Shown here in pieces: positions 1 to 7,819 of a DNA stretch of 8,988 bases. The notes under the pieces are model-generated. The model ran no database searches. It was not told the DNA's origin and saw only the letters and a list, made by a program, of their open reading frames with translations. The stretch spans positions 1 to 8,988 of the forward strand of contig JAIRLB010000089.1 in NCBI GenBank assembly GCA_031259745.1, in the 5' to 3' direction. Within the stretch, counting starts at the first letter, position 1. The number at the start of each line of letters is the position of its first letter. The position numbers were made by a program, and so were the translations under genes. Source of the DNA: Rickettsiales bacterium. GTDB taxonomy: Bacteria > Pseudomonadota > Alphaproteobacteria > Rs-D84.

Positions 1-3000
1 GTTTCTTGTTTTTATCTTCTATGCCACCATCGGCATGAATCAGCCAGATTGCGGTGCCCTGATCAACAATGTCCGTGATATACGCGCCAATCTGGCCATC
101 CAATATCTCGCCAACGGCGCCGTTGTTCCAGTCATAGTACATGTTCGGATTGTTCTGGGACATGTCGGAAACAAATTTTCCATTAATGGAAATCAAAGGT
201 TCGGCATTGACGCCATTTGTAATCTGCCCCAGCGTATTGTCATCCGCCAGGCTGACCGTCGCCCAATAGTTATGGGAAACGCCGTTACGATCCAAGATTG
301 CCGCCATAATAATGCTGTTGTCGTCAAAGATGTAATTTCCGCCGACCGTCATATGTTCCAAGCCTATGAAATCCACGCTGCCGGAAACGCTGCCGGAAAC
401 ATCGACAGTCAGCCAATCACCGCCCTGGGCCGCGACGCGCAAATCCGTTGCCAGTATGCTGCCGGAAACATCCAAGTCGCTGGTATTCAATATCATTTTG
501 CCGGACGTCTGATCAATTCCGGCCATCATCATGCTGTCGCCGATCATGACATAATTGGCGGCGGCAACATTCACATCGCCGCCTCCAATCGTGCCGGACG
601 CATTTTGCAACAATTTGCCCGCCAACAAAATATCGCCCGCAGAATTCAACCCCAAGCCGATCAGCGTTGCGGAGCTGCCCGCTTTGGTGGTAAAGCTGTT
701 CATGGTCATGACGTTCGTCGTGCCTGAAATTAATGTCAAAGTTCCGTTATTAATAACATCGCCCAAGGCAATGCCATCGCCAAACAAACTCAAATTACCA
801 TTGTTTGTTACATCATCAACTGTAATCGTATCAGCAATAACAATAACGGCCGCGGCATTCGCAACATCCATATTGCCGGTTACGCCAAACGTATTTTGAA
901 TATCATAAGCAACAGCATTCTTAATTGCTGCAAAGTTACCACCAATTGTTAAATTATCAGCGATCAATATTGTGTTGTTTCTTGTCAGATTCAACATGCC
1001 TGTTGTTCCGCCCTGGGCCAAATCGCCTGTGGCGCTAATGTTGCCCGTGGCATTAATTTTATCTATATTCAAGTTTGCATAACCGCCCGTCAGCGACAGC
1101 AACGTCATATCCAAAGAATCCGCCGTAAAGTCCAGACTGCCAGCCGTTGAAGAAATTGCGGTCGCAACAATCGAATCAGCAATCGCAACCATCGCGCCGC
1201 TGTTTGCTATGGAACCTGTCTGCAACGCGCTGGCCGTATTTAACGTCGCCGCGCCGGAATTGGTTATGCCGTTTGCAGTAATGGACGCGCCGTCAATTGT
1301 CAAGGTTCCGGTGTTGTTAATTACGTTGGCAAACGAGGCCGCGCCGCCCGCATTTACGTCCAGCACGCCGCCAACCGCGACAAGGCCGCTTACTGTTATC
1401 TGGTCATTGGAAGTCAAGGTTAATGTATTTCCGCCGCCAATCGCCATGCCGCCCGCAATATTAATATCCGCGCCATTACCGGATGCGGTTAATGTAAGAT
1501 TATTTGTACCCGTTACAATCATGCCTTGCGTTGCGCCCAAATTGGAACCATCAAACCAAAGGCCGTTTTGAATATTGATTGCATTATCTATTGCCTTGGT
1601 GGCCTCGATACCCTGACCTTTTACGATAAACTTGCCGGTACCGGACAGGCTGCCCACGTTTACGTCATCAATATTCAACACAATAGTGCCGCCGACGTTC
1701 GATATCAAATCGCCGAAAACTTTCAAGTGATTGGCCGAAACGGCGCCAAATGTCAAATATCCCTGGCCGGCGGCTGTCACGTTGCCAGAGCCCGAATACG
1801 ACGCGTCCCCGATTGTAATAGTATCTTTGGCATCAAATATCACCTTTCTTGCAAAGTCATTCGCAGTGGCTGAAATATTGCCGGAAATTGTGATATTTCC
1901 GCCTGCGGATATCATTGAAAAGTCCGTCCCGATGTTGGCGATATTAATGCCGCCCGCAACTGCATCGGTACTGCTTAAAGTCAAATCGCCAGAAATTGTT
2001 ATAGTGTCACCGACCGTGACACTGGTCGTATTGACGCCGAAATTCAAGCTGCCGCCGCTGACGGTTATTGTTTTATCGACTGCGATCGAGCCTATCAGGG
2101 AATCCAGATTGACAACGCCCCCGATTACATTGATGCTGCCGATTTCAATGCTGCCGCCGTTTGAATCTGAACCGCGCACTGTTGTTGTTCCAGAATTATT
2201 AGTCAAAGCGCCATAAATATCAATCTGACGCGCATTAATATATGTTGCGCCCGTGGTATTGGTAACGCCGGAAGCAATCGCGATTGATCCCGTTGCGTCT
2301 GTCAGGGAAGATATTTTTAAATTTCCTTCGTTCGCGACAGAATTCAAAGTTATAATATTTCCATTCAACGTCATAGTTCCATAATTGGCAACCGCGCCGC
2401 CAATCTGCAATGCGCCGCTTGAAACAATGTCCGTTTTGGATCCGGCTGTGCCAGACACCGCGCCGGTTATGGAAATCCCCCCGCCCGCATCCGTTGCGGT
2501 CAGCCGCAGCCAGCCCGTATCGTCCGTCGTATCGGACGTGGTGCCGCCGTCGTTGTAAATCGCATTGTTCGCGACTGAATCAGCGCTTATGGACTTGGCC
2601 GATAAATCCATGGCGGCATTCTGATTTGTTCCAGTGTTATTTACTATGCCGTTTGCGGTCAATATCCCGCCGCGTATTTTCAGCGCGAACAAATCCAGAT
2701 TATTCGAATAGAACTGTATCCAGAAATCCGGCAAAACACTGGTCCCGAATGTCAAAGTATTTGTGTCCAGCGAAAATTCGTTGGTTTTCTGCATTGCGCT
2801 TAGGTCAAAACCATATTCCAGATAAGTTTCGCCCGCGACCGTTAAATACAAATCGCCCCTGTTTACAAAAGAAGGATTTGACGCATCGCCGCCATTTATT
2901 CTCAAACTGGCGACATTCATGCGCATCACGCCGATGTTCGAATCGTTCTTCATTGTGCCGGCAACCGTGACCGCGCCGCCCGCGATTGTCATCAAGCCGC

Positions 3001-3805
3001 CTGAATTCAGTATGCTGCCCGTGCTGTTCAAATAACCGGACGCACCGGCACCGGTCATTACAATATTCATTGTGCCGATATTGTTTTGAATATCGCCGGA
3101 ATCTATCGAACCTGCGGTAATTGCCGAAGTTCCGGAACTGCTGCTGACAAACTGCGTCATCGCCAGACTGTTTGCGGATGCGATGTCCATATTTCCGCCG
3201 TTGTTCGCAACCGCGCCCAAAGTCATCTGATTGGCGGAAAACGAGGCATCACCCAAACTGGCAATCTGACCAGATGTCAATGTATCAATGTTGGATATCG
3301 TTAAAATTCCATTATTCGTAATACTGCCAAAACTTGCGTTAATAGGCGTGCCCGCCGCCCCCTGCAAATTAAGAGTCCGCCCACCCCCGATATCCAGCCT
3401 GCCTGTAACGCTTACTGCGCCGCCAGAGGTTATATTGAACGCGGCATTTGATGTATTTTCAATATCCAGCATACCTTTGCCATCTGGGTCCGCCGGACTC
3501 GTTCCGCCGCTGATGCCCTCTATATATATATTTTCTGTCACGGTCAGGCCGCCGGTTTGCACGACCAGGCCGCTGCCCGACAATATAACGACAGAATTAT
3601 TGGTGGTATCAACGCCAGTCAGGTTGCCGTCAGAACCGACAGATGGCTCGCTCGACATAGGGTCACAAACCCAACGTCCGGCATTATCCTGATTGCAGTA
3701 AATGTAATCACCCACCGCTGCTGCAAAGGCTCCGCCTGGCAACGCAGACAAAACCACGACCAACGGAAACAAGCCATTCAAGAGAAAAATTAGCTTTTTA
3801 ATCAT
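1..3805 (-). CDS. Giant secreted beta-helix surface protein (autotransporter/adhesin type), C-terminus off the window
   Basis: The minus strand is open from the ATG at 3805-3803 to the left edge: 1268 codons, no stop. Residues 1-29 look like a signal peptide: Lys at 3 and 4, a hydrophobic stretch, then a likely cut after GGAFA. The mature protein starts with a short segment holding the only two cysteines I found (YCNQ and VCDP), possibly one disulphide. The rest is a long, cysteine-free, Gly/Asn/Thr/Ser/Ile-rich series of short imperfect repeats. Examples are ITNNGILTI (near residue 160), VINNTGTLTI (near 827) and VINNGTLTLI (near 1014), the pattern expected of a right-handed beta-helix passenger. 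By analogy with autotransporters it should be exported to the cell surface. The beta-barrel or other anchor would lie beyond position 1, so the secretion class is inferred. The ribosome site is weak (AAGAAA). A strong extended -10 lies just upstream, and enolase is divergent. Long plus-strand frames across it are shadows. Confidence 0.85.
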   Translation of the reverse strand, partial: MIKKLIFLLNGLFPLVVVLSALPGGAFAAAVGDYIYCNQDNAGRWVCDPMSSEPSVGSDGNLTGVDTTNNSVVILSGSGLVVQTGGLTVTENIYIEGISGGTSPADPDGKGMLDIENTSNAAFNITSGGAVSVTGRLDIGGGRTLNLQGAAGTPINASFGSITNNGILTISNIDTLTSGQIASLGDASFSANQMTLGAVANNGGNMDIASANSLAMTQFVSSSSGTSAITAGSIDSGDIQNNIGTMNIVMTGAGASGYLNSTGSILNSGGLMTIAGGAVTVAGTMKNDSNIGVMRMNVASLRINGGDASNPSFVNRGDLYLTVAGETYLEYGFDLSAMQKTNEFSLDTNTLTFGTSVLPDFWIQFYSNNLDLFALKIRGGILTANGIVNNTGTNQNAAMDLSAKSISADSVANNAIYNDGGTTSDTTDDTGWLRLTATDAGGGISITGAVSGTAGSKTDIVSSGALQIGGAVANYGTMTLNGNIITLNSVANEGNLKISSLTDATGSIAIASGVTNTTGATYINARQIDIYGALTNNSGTTTVRGSDSNGGSIEIGSINVIGGVVNLDSLIGSIAVDKTITVSGGSLNFGVNTTSVTVGDTITISGDLTLSSTDAVAGGINIANIGTDFSMISAGGNITISGNISATANDFARKVIFDAKDTITIGDASYSGSGNVTAAGQGYLTFGAVSANHLKVFGDLISNVGGTIVLNIDDVNVGSLSGTGKFIVKGQGIEATKAIDNAINIQNGLWFDGSNLGATQGMIVTGTNNLTLTASGNGADINIAGGMAIGGGNTLTLTSNDQITVSGLVAVGGVLDVNAGGAASFANVINNTGTLTIDGASITANGITNSGAATLNTASALQTGSIANSGAMVAIADSIVATAISSTAGSLDFTADSLDMTLLSLTGGYANLNIDKINATGNISATGDLAQGGTTGMLNLTRNNTILIADNLTIGGNFAAIKNAVAYDIQNTFGVTGNMDVANAAAVIVIADTITVDDVTNNGNLSLFGDGIALGDVINNGTLTLISGTTNVMTMNSFTTKAGSSATLIGLGLNSAGDILLAGKLLQNASGTIGGGDVNVAAANYVMIGDSMMMAGIDQTSGKMILNTSDLDVSGSILATDLRVAAQGGDWLTVDVSGSVSGSVDFIGLEHMTVGGNYIFDDNSIIMAAILDRNGVSHNYWATVSLADDNTLGQITNGVNAEPLISINGKFVSDMSQNNPNMYYDWNNGAVGEILDGQIGAYITDIVDQGTAIWLIHADGGIEDKNKK

Positions 3806-3820
3806 ATTTTTGTTTATTTC

Positions 3821-5177
<1,357 letters not shown>

Positions 5178-5247
5178 AACGCAATGAATCAGGTTTCATC
5201 CGGCTGGAGTGGTCTTTGTAAAGGAAAAAGGAATAAGTAATTAAGGG

Positions 5248-5454
5248 ATGCTATTTGGAATAAATTTTTTGTTAATTCTGAAATACGCGGCGGGCGCTGC
5301 CATCATTGTTGGCATTTTTTTGGCGCCAGCCTGGCTTGCGCGCATAAACGGCAAGGCCAAATATGATATGATGGTAATCAGAATGGCCAGCTGGGCATTC
5401 GGATGGACTGGAATAGGCTGGCTGCTGGCATTGTTTTGGAGCGTTCGTAAATAA
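5248..5454 (+). CDS. Small two-helix membrane protein, superinfection-immunity (Imm) family-like
   Basis: A 68-residue protein with two hydrophobic segments (about 5-30 and 46-65) joined by a short positively charged loop (ARINGKAKYD). The second half, with FGWTGIGWLLALFW, resembles the GWT-x-IGW-x-x-ALxW signature of the Imm_superinfect family (PF14373 type). That family is named after the phage T4 protein that blocks DNA injection by a second phage, but it is widespread as small bacterial membrane proteins with no shown immunity role. The assignment comes from pattern memory. It follows enolase on the same strand. The ATG at 5248 lacks a well-placed ribosome site: AAGGG directly abuts it and GGA is about 15 bases away, so the start could be wrong. 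No phage genes are nearby, which argues for an ordinary chromosomal copy. Confidence 0.6.
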   Translation: MLFGINFLLILKYAAGAAIIVGIFLAPAWLARINGKAKYDMMVIRMASWAFGWTGIGWLLALFWSVRK

Positions 5455-5475
5455 AAATTAATATTTGATTTATGA

Positions 5476-5579
5476 CTTCTGATTTTAGGAAAATAAATAA
5501 TGATTCATTTTGTAAGGGCAAGAAATTTTTTGCACCTACGGTTCACGGTCTTCGGCTTTCGACTTACGTAAATCAGAAA
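5476..5579 (-). repeat. 104-bp MITE-like dispersed repeat, copy A
   Basis: Read on the minus strand, this segment begins TTTCTGATTTAC and ends AAATCAGAAG, so the terminal inverted repeat is 9 of 10 bases. It aligns without gaps to 6919-7022 at about 83 of 104 positions (counted by eye) and in the opposite orientation. Its centre (5512-5539) is an imperfect AT-cored hairpin of about 12 of 14 pairs. It fills most of the spacer between the small membrane protein and ssb and holds no gene. No clear target-site duplication is visible. Confidence 0.8.
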
Positions 5580-5590
5580 TTACTTTTCTC

Positions 5591-5619
5591 TTGATTTTTC
5601 TTTATTTTATAGCAATAAT
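5591..5619 (+). promoter_or_regulatory. Candidate ssb promoter
   Basis: TTGATT (5591-5596), a 17-base spacer and AATAAT (5614-5619). Transcription would start near 5626, giving a leader of about 20 bases that contains the ribosome site AAAGGAA (5635-5641). It begins just outside repeat copy A. Confidence 0.45.
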
Positions 5620-5646
5620 GAACGCATACAAACAAAAGGAAGAAAT

Positions 5647-6102
5647 ATGGCAGGAAGCATTAACAAAGTGATATTGGTCGGAAACTTGGGCGCGGATCCC
5701 CAGATTCGCACAATGGGCAGCGGACAAAAGGTCGTAAGCCTTTCACTGGCAACCAGCGACCGTTGGCGCGACAAGGCCACCGGCGAACAGAAAGAACAAA
5801 CGGAATGGCACCGCATTGTCATTTTTAATCCCAATTTGGCGGAAGTCGCCGAACGCATGCTGCAAAAAGGAACCAAGCTGTATATCGAAGGATCTTTGAA
5901 AACCCGCAAGTGGCAGAATCAGCAAGGCGCGGATGTTTACACGACAGAAGTCGTATTGAATCCATTTATGGGCCAGATGGTCATCTTGTCGGGCGCCAAG
6001 AGCATTGACAGCGCAGGCGGAGATTATGCGGCCGCACCGGCGCCAGCCGCCCATCGCGAAGAAATCTCGGTGGCCGAAATCGGCGACGATATTCCATTTT
6101 AA
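5647..6102 (+). CDS. ssb: Single-stranded DNA-binding protein
   Basis: SSB coats single-stranded DNA in replication, recombination and repair and recruits partner proteins through its acidic tail. The 151-residue product has an OB fold at about residues 1-112. It begins with [18 protein letters not shown], followed by [20 protein letters not shown] and [13 protein letters not shown], all typical SSB wording. A short Ala/Pro linker follows, then the conserved partner-binding tip DDIPF (147-151). The linker is short compared with many SSBs, giving a slightly compact protein. The start is supported by AAAGGAA placed 5 bases before the ATG. It is flanked upstream by the 104-bp repeat and converges with carD downstream; neither neighbour is a functional partner. 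Confidence 0.97.
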   Translation: MAGSINKVILVGNLGADPQIRTMGSGQKVVSLSLATSDRWRDKATGEQKEQTEWHRIVIFNPNLAEVAERMLQKGTKLYIEGSLKTRKWQNQQGADVYTTEVVLNPFMGQMVILSGAKSIDSAGGDYAAAPAPAAHREEISVAEIGDDIPF

Positions 6103-6227
6103 TCGGCCCGACAGACAAGAAAGCACCTTTATATTTGTTTGATTTCCACGCAGGGGCGCCGCCGTCGCCCAAGGGCGCGGTTTCCGCGCCCCAACATGCC
6201 CGCAATAGATACTTTCTTGTCAGCCGA
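6103..6227. terminator. Nested inverted repeats between convergent ssb and carD, probable bidirectional termination or folded RNA
   Basis: The outer arms are TCGGC (6103-6107) plus GACAAGAAAG (6114-6123), pairing with CTTTCTTGTC (6212-6221) plus GCCGA (6223-6227). Inside is a perfect 8-bp stem GGGCGCGG (6173-6180), loop TTT, CCGCGCCC (6184-6191), next to another GC-rich stretch (6152-6170). There is no T-run directly after the inner stem, so it is not a textbook intrinsic terminator. Its place just after the ssb stop and before the carD stop fits a shared end-of-transcript structure. The remaining 6228-6271 shows nothing. Confidence 0.45.
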
Positions 6228-6271
6228 GCTTTCTAATTAAAGTTGAAATACGCAAATCGTAAATCAAAAAG

Positions 6272-6832
6272 TCAATTTTCTTCCTCTTCGACTTCCTCGT
6301 CTTCGACATCGACGGCATTCAAATCAATTTCCTTTGGAATACCCAGAATATCTTCTATTTTCTCAGCGGCTTCTTCAACATCAAGCTTGTGCAATATGGC
6401 AAATTCCTGCGCCATGCGTTCCAAGGCGCGCAAATACAGCTGACGGCCGGAAAAAGTCATCGGGTCTGCGGCGCTGCGGCGCTGCAAATCGCGCACGACC
6501 TCGGCCAATTTCATCGGGTCGCCCGAATTGATATTTTCTTCGTATTGAGCCGCGCGGCGCGCCCATATCATGCGCTTGATCCCCGCCTTGCCCTTGGCGG
6601 AAGCAATGGCTTCGTCCATTTTTTTGTTCGAGACCAACGGACGCAGGCCTGAAATCTCGGCCCTGTCCAGCGGAACGCGCAAAGTCATATGATTTTTTTC
6701 AAAATCAATGACCAGCATTTTAATCTTTTGACCGCCCAATATCTGTTCTTCCATGCGAACCAGCCTGCCAACGCCCTGCGTTGGATAAACAACATATTGC
6801 CCGGCCTTGAAATCTAATTTTTTATTCGACAT
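6272..6832 (-). CDS. carD: CarD/CdnL-family transcription regulator
   Basis: CarD-family proteins bind the RNA polymerase beta subunit and stabilise open promoter complexes, notably at rRNA and growth-related promoters. The 186-residue product has the N-terminal RNAP-interaction (CarD/TRCF) domain at about 1-70, with FKAGQYVVYPTQGVGRL and HMTLRVPLDRAE. A helical DNA-binding domain follows at about 75-165, including RAAQYEENINSGDP, LAEVVRDL and LYLRALERMAQEFAI. The tail is very acidic (EDEEVEEEE). I chose the ATG at 6832 because AAAGGG (6846-6841) stands 8 bases upstream. A GTG at 6841 would add only MRL and abuts that site. It is transcribed alone, towards ssb, from an extended -10 promoter. 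Confidence 0.95.
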   Translation of the reverse strand: MSNKKLDFKAGQYVVYPTQGVGRLVRMEEQILGGQKIKMLVIDFEKNHMTLRVPLDRAEISGLRPLVSNKKMDEAIASAKGKAGIKRMIWARRAAQYEENINSGDPMKLAEVVRDLQRRSAADPMTFSGRQLYLRALERMAQEFAILHKLDVEEAAEKIEDILGIPKEIDLNAVDVEDEEVEEEEN

Positions 6833-6873
6833 AAGGCGCACCCTTTACAGTTGCCATTCTCTCTGTAAGATTT

Positions 6874-6902
6874 ATTTTATCACAAAATCAACAAAAAAAC
6901 AA
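6874..6902 (-). promoter_or_regulatory. carD promoter with extended -10
   Basis: On the minus strand TTGTTT (6902-6897), a 17-base spacer and TAAAAT (6879-6874), preceded by TGA as an extended -10. The start would be near 6867, giving a leader of about 35 bases. The -35 overlaps the first two bases of the palindrome at 6901-6928. Confidence 0.5.
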
Positions 6903-6928
6903 ATCAGAAAGCGGAATATTTCTGATTT
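6901..6928. repeat. Perfect palindrome AAATCAGAAA / TTTCTGATTT at the carD promoter
   Basis: Arms of 10 bases (6901-6910 and 6919-6928) match perfectly around an 8-base spacer. The right arm is also the left end of repeat copy B. The left arm is an extra copy of the repeat terminus and touches the carD -35. It may be a relic of a neighbouring repeat copy or a protein binding site. Confidence 0.7.
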
Positions 6929-7022
6929 ACATAAGCCGCGAGCTGAAAATCGCGAACCGCAGGGGCAAAAATTTTTTTGCCCCCGCAAAACGAAGCATGA
7001 TTTATTGTCCAAAAATCAGAAA
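6919..7022 (+). repeat. 104-bp MITE-like dispersed repeat, copy B
   Basis: It starts TTTCTGATTT and ends AAATCAGAAA, a perfect 10-bp terminal inverted repeat, and is exactly the length of copy A. The centre (6959-6986) is a strong hairpin, GCAGGGGCAAAAAT against TTTTTTGCCCCCGC, nearly all paired. Differences from copy A are scattered substitutions, consistent with two old copies. It lies upstream of carD and downstream of the Cys-rich gene, and could also end transcripts from that gene. Confidence 0.8.
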
Positions 7023-7035
7023 TCAGCAGTTTGCC

Positions 7036-7054
7036 ATTCCCGCGAAGGCGGGAA
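7036..7054. repeat. Short GC hairpin of the ATTCCCGC...GCGGGAA type
   Basis: TTCCCGC (7037-7043), loop GAAG, GCGGGAA (7048-7054) form a perfect 7-bp stem. Hairpins of this wording are common dispersed intergenic repeats in many proteobacteria. Only one copy is present here. It sits 24 bases past the stop of the Cys-rich gene and could act as a transcript end or 3' stabiliser. Confidence 0.55.
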
Positions 7055-7077
7055 CGAAAATCAGATATTACTTGGTT

Positions 7078-7638
7078 TTATCGAATTACCCTGCGAATCG
7101 TCCCAGTTCTGCGAACAGCCGATTCACGCGTTCCGGTTGAAGAGCCGCTGCCGGATGTTACGCAGATCCATTCCCCGTTTTTTAAGATGGCTTGCTGGCC
7201 GGCCTCGCAATTAGGCTTTTCCAGACGCCACGAAAAACAATCGCCTTTTTGATAAGAAACATACGTCGCGGTATCGCCGCCGCCGCGGGTATATGCGCCA
7301 TATTCCGGATTCCAGCTGCCGGTCGGCTCGCCCGCGCACCATTTTCTGTCGCCAAAGCATTCCACGCATTTGTTGTTTACGTCGCACAACTCTGTCGGGG
7401 AAGCTGCCGACTTGTAACCGCGTTCGGCCGAATTTTTGACGCCCATATTTTTTCCAGTTTCCAAATCACGACACCAAAGCTTTTGACATTCGGCAACATT
7501 AATGCCGTCCGTCTTGGATTTTGCGGCCAAAACATAGCCCGGCCCGCAAGATAGGAATTTTTCATCCGCAGCATGCGCGACGGCAGTTGCGCCAAACGCC
7601 AAACAGCAAAGAGCGACAAATAAATATTTCGGTTTCAT
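7078..7638 (-). CDS. Secreted cysteine-rich protein of unknown function
   Basis: I do not recognise this 186-residue protein. Residues 1-23 form a clear Sec signal peptide: Lys at 2 and 4, hydrophobic FVALCCLAFGATAV, cut probably after AHA. VALC is not a good lipobox, so a soluble periplasmic or secreted product is likelier than a lipoprotein. The mature part has ten cysteines (SCGP, ECQK, WCRD, LCDV, KCVE, ECFG, WCAG, DCFS, NCEA, ICVT), enough for five disulphides. It is rich in Trp, Tyr and Gly. The last 25 residues are a Ser/Gly/Thr then Arg-rich tail ending TIRRVIR, which may be unstructured or bind negatively charged partners. The ATG at 7638 has a weak ribosome site but is required by the signal peptide. 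It has its own candidate promoter and is not coupled to its neighbours. Confidence 0.8.
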   Translation of the reverse strand: MKPKYLFVALCCLAFGATAVAHAADEKFLSCGPGYVLAAKSKTDGINVAECQKLWCRDLETGKNMGVKNSAERGYKSAASPTELCDVNNKCVECFGDRKWCAGEPTGSWNPEYGAYTRGGGDTATYVSYQKGDCFSWRLEKPNCEAGQQAILKNGEWICVTSGSGSSTGTRESAVRRTGTIRRVIR

Positions 7639-7662
7639 CAGACTTACGTTCCCATCCCTATT

Positions 7663-7690
7663 ATTTTACATTTTTTACAGATTTTATCAA
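7663..7690 (-). promoter_or_regulatory. Candidate promoter of the Cys-rich secreted protein
   Basis: Minus-strand TTGATA (7690-7685), a 16-base spacer and TAAAAT (7668-7663), about 25 bases before the ATG. A second option a little upstream (TTGATA, then TAAAAT with a 15-base spacer) overlaps it. The region is very AT-rich, so chance matches are possible. Confidence 0.4.
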
Positions 7691-7727
7691 CATTAAAAAA
7701 ATATCAAGGCGCACGATCCTATTGCAA

Positions 7728-7819
7728 TGATTAATTATGCAAGATGGTGGAAAGCGTCACAAACCCGACATGCACACAATGTACACGAAAGTGATGGCCA
7801 CCGCCCACTGAATTAATCA
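7728..7819. other. Folded spacer downstream of the BamE-like gene
   Basis: Perfect 9-base arms TGATTAATT (7728-7736) and AATTAATCA (7811-7819) enclose further complementary pieces: GGTGG (7746-7750) with CCACC (7798-7802), GTCAC (7756-7760) with GTGAT (7791-7795, one G-T pair), and ACAT with ATGT (7768-7782). The right outer arm includes the bamE stop codon. It could be a 3' end structure or a small RNA; no gene is seen. Confidence 0.35.

Noticed and set aside
35..3793. Several plus-strand open frames of 70-230 codons opposite the surface-protein gene
   Set aside because: They overlap each other in different frames, lack ribosome sites, and their products are low-complexity or Pro/Arg-rich. 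The minus strand is open without interruption with a signal peptide and coherent repeats.
5184..5240. 18-codon frame between enolase and the small membrane protein
   Set aside because: No ribosome site and no recognisable features; probably chance, though a leader peptide cannot be excluded.
5476..7022. Composite transposon carrying ssb and carD
   Set aside because: The flanking repeats are too short to encode a transposase, and both genes are ordinary housekeeping genes.
6243..7252. Plus-strand frames opposite carD and in the repeat-rich spacer
   Set aside because: They are antisense to carD or run through the inverted repeats, with no family resemblance.
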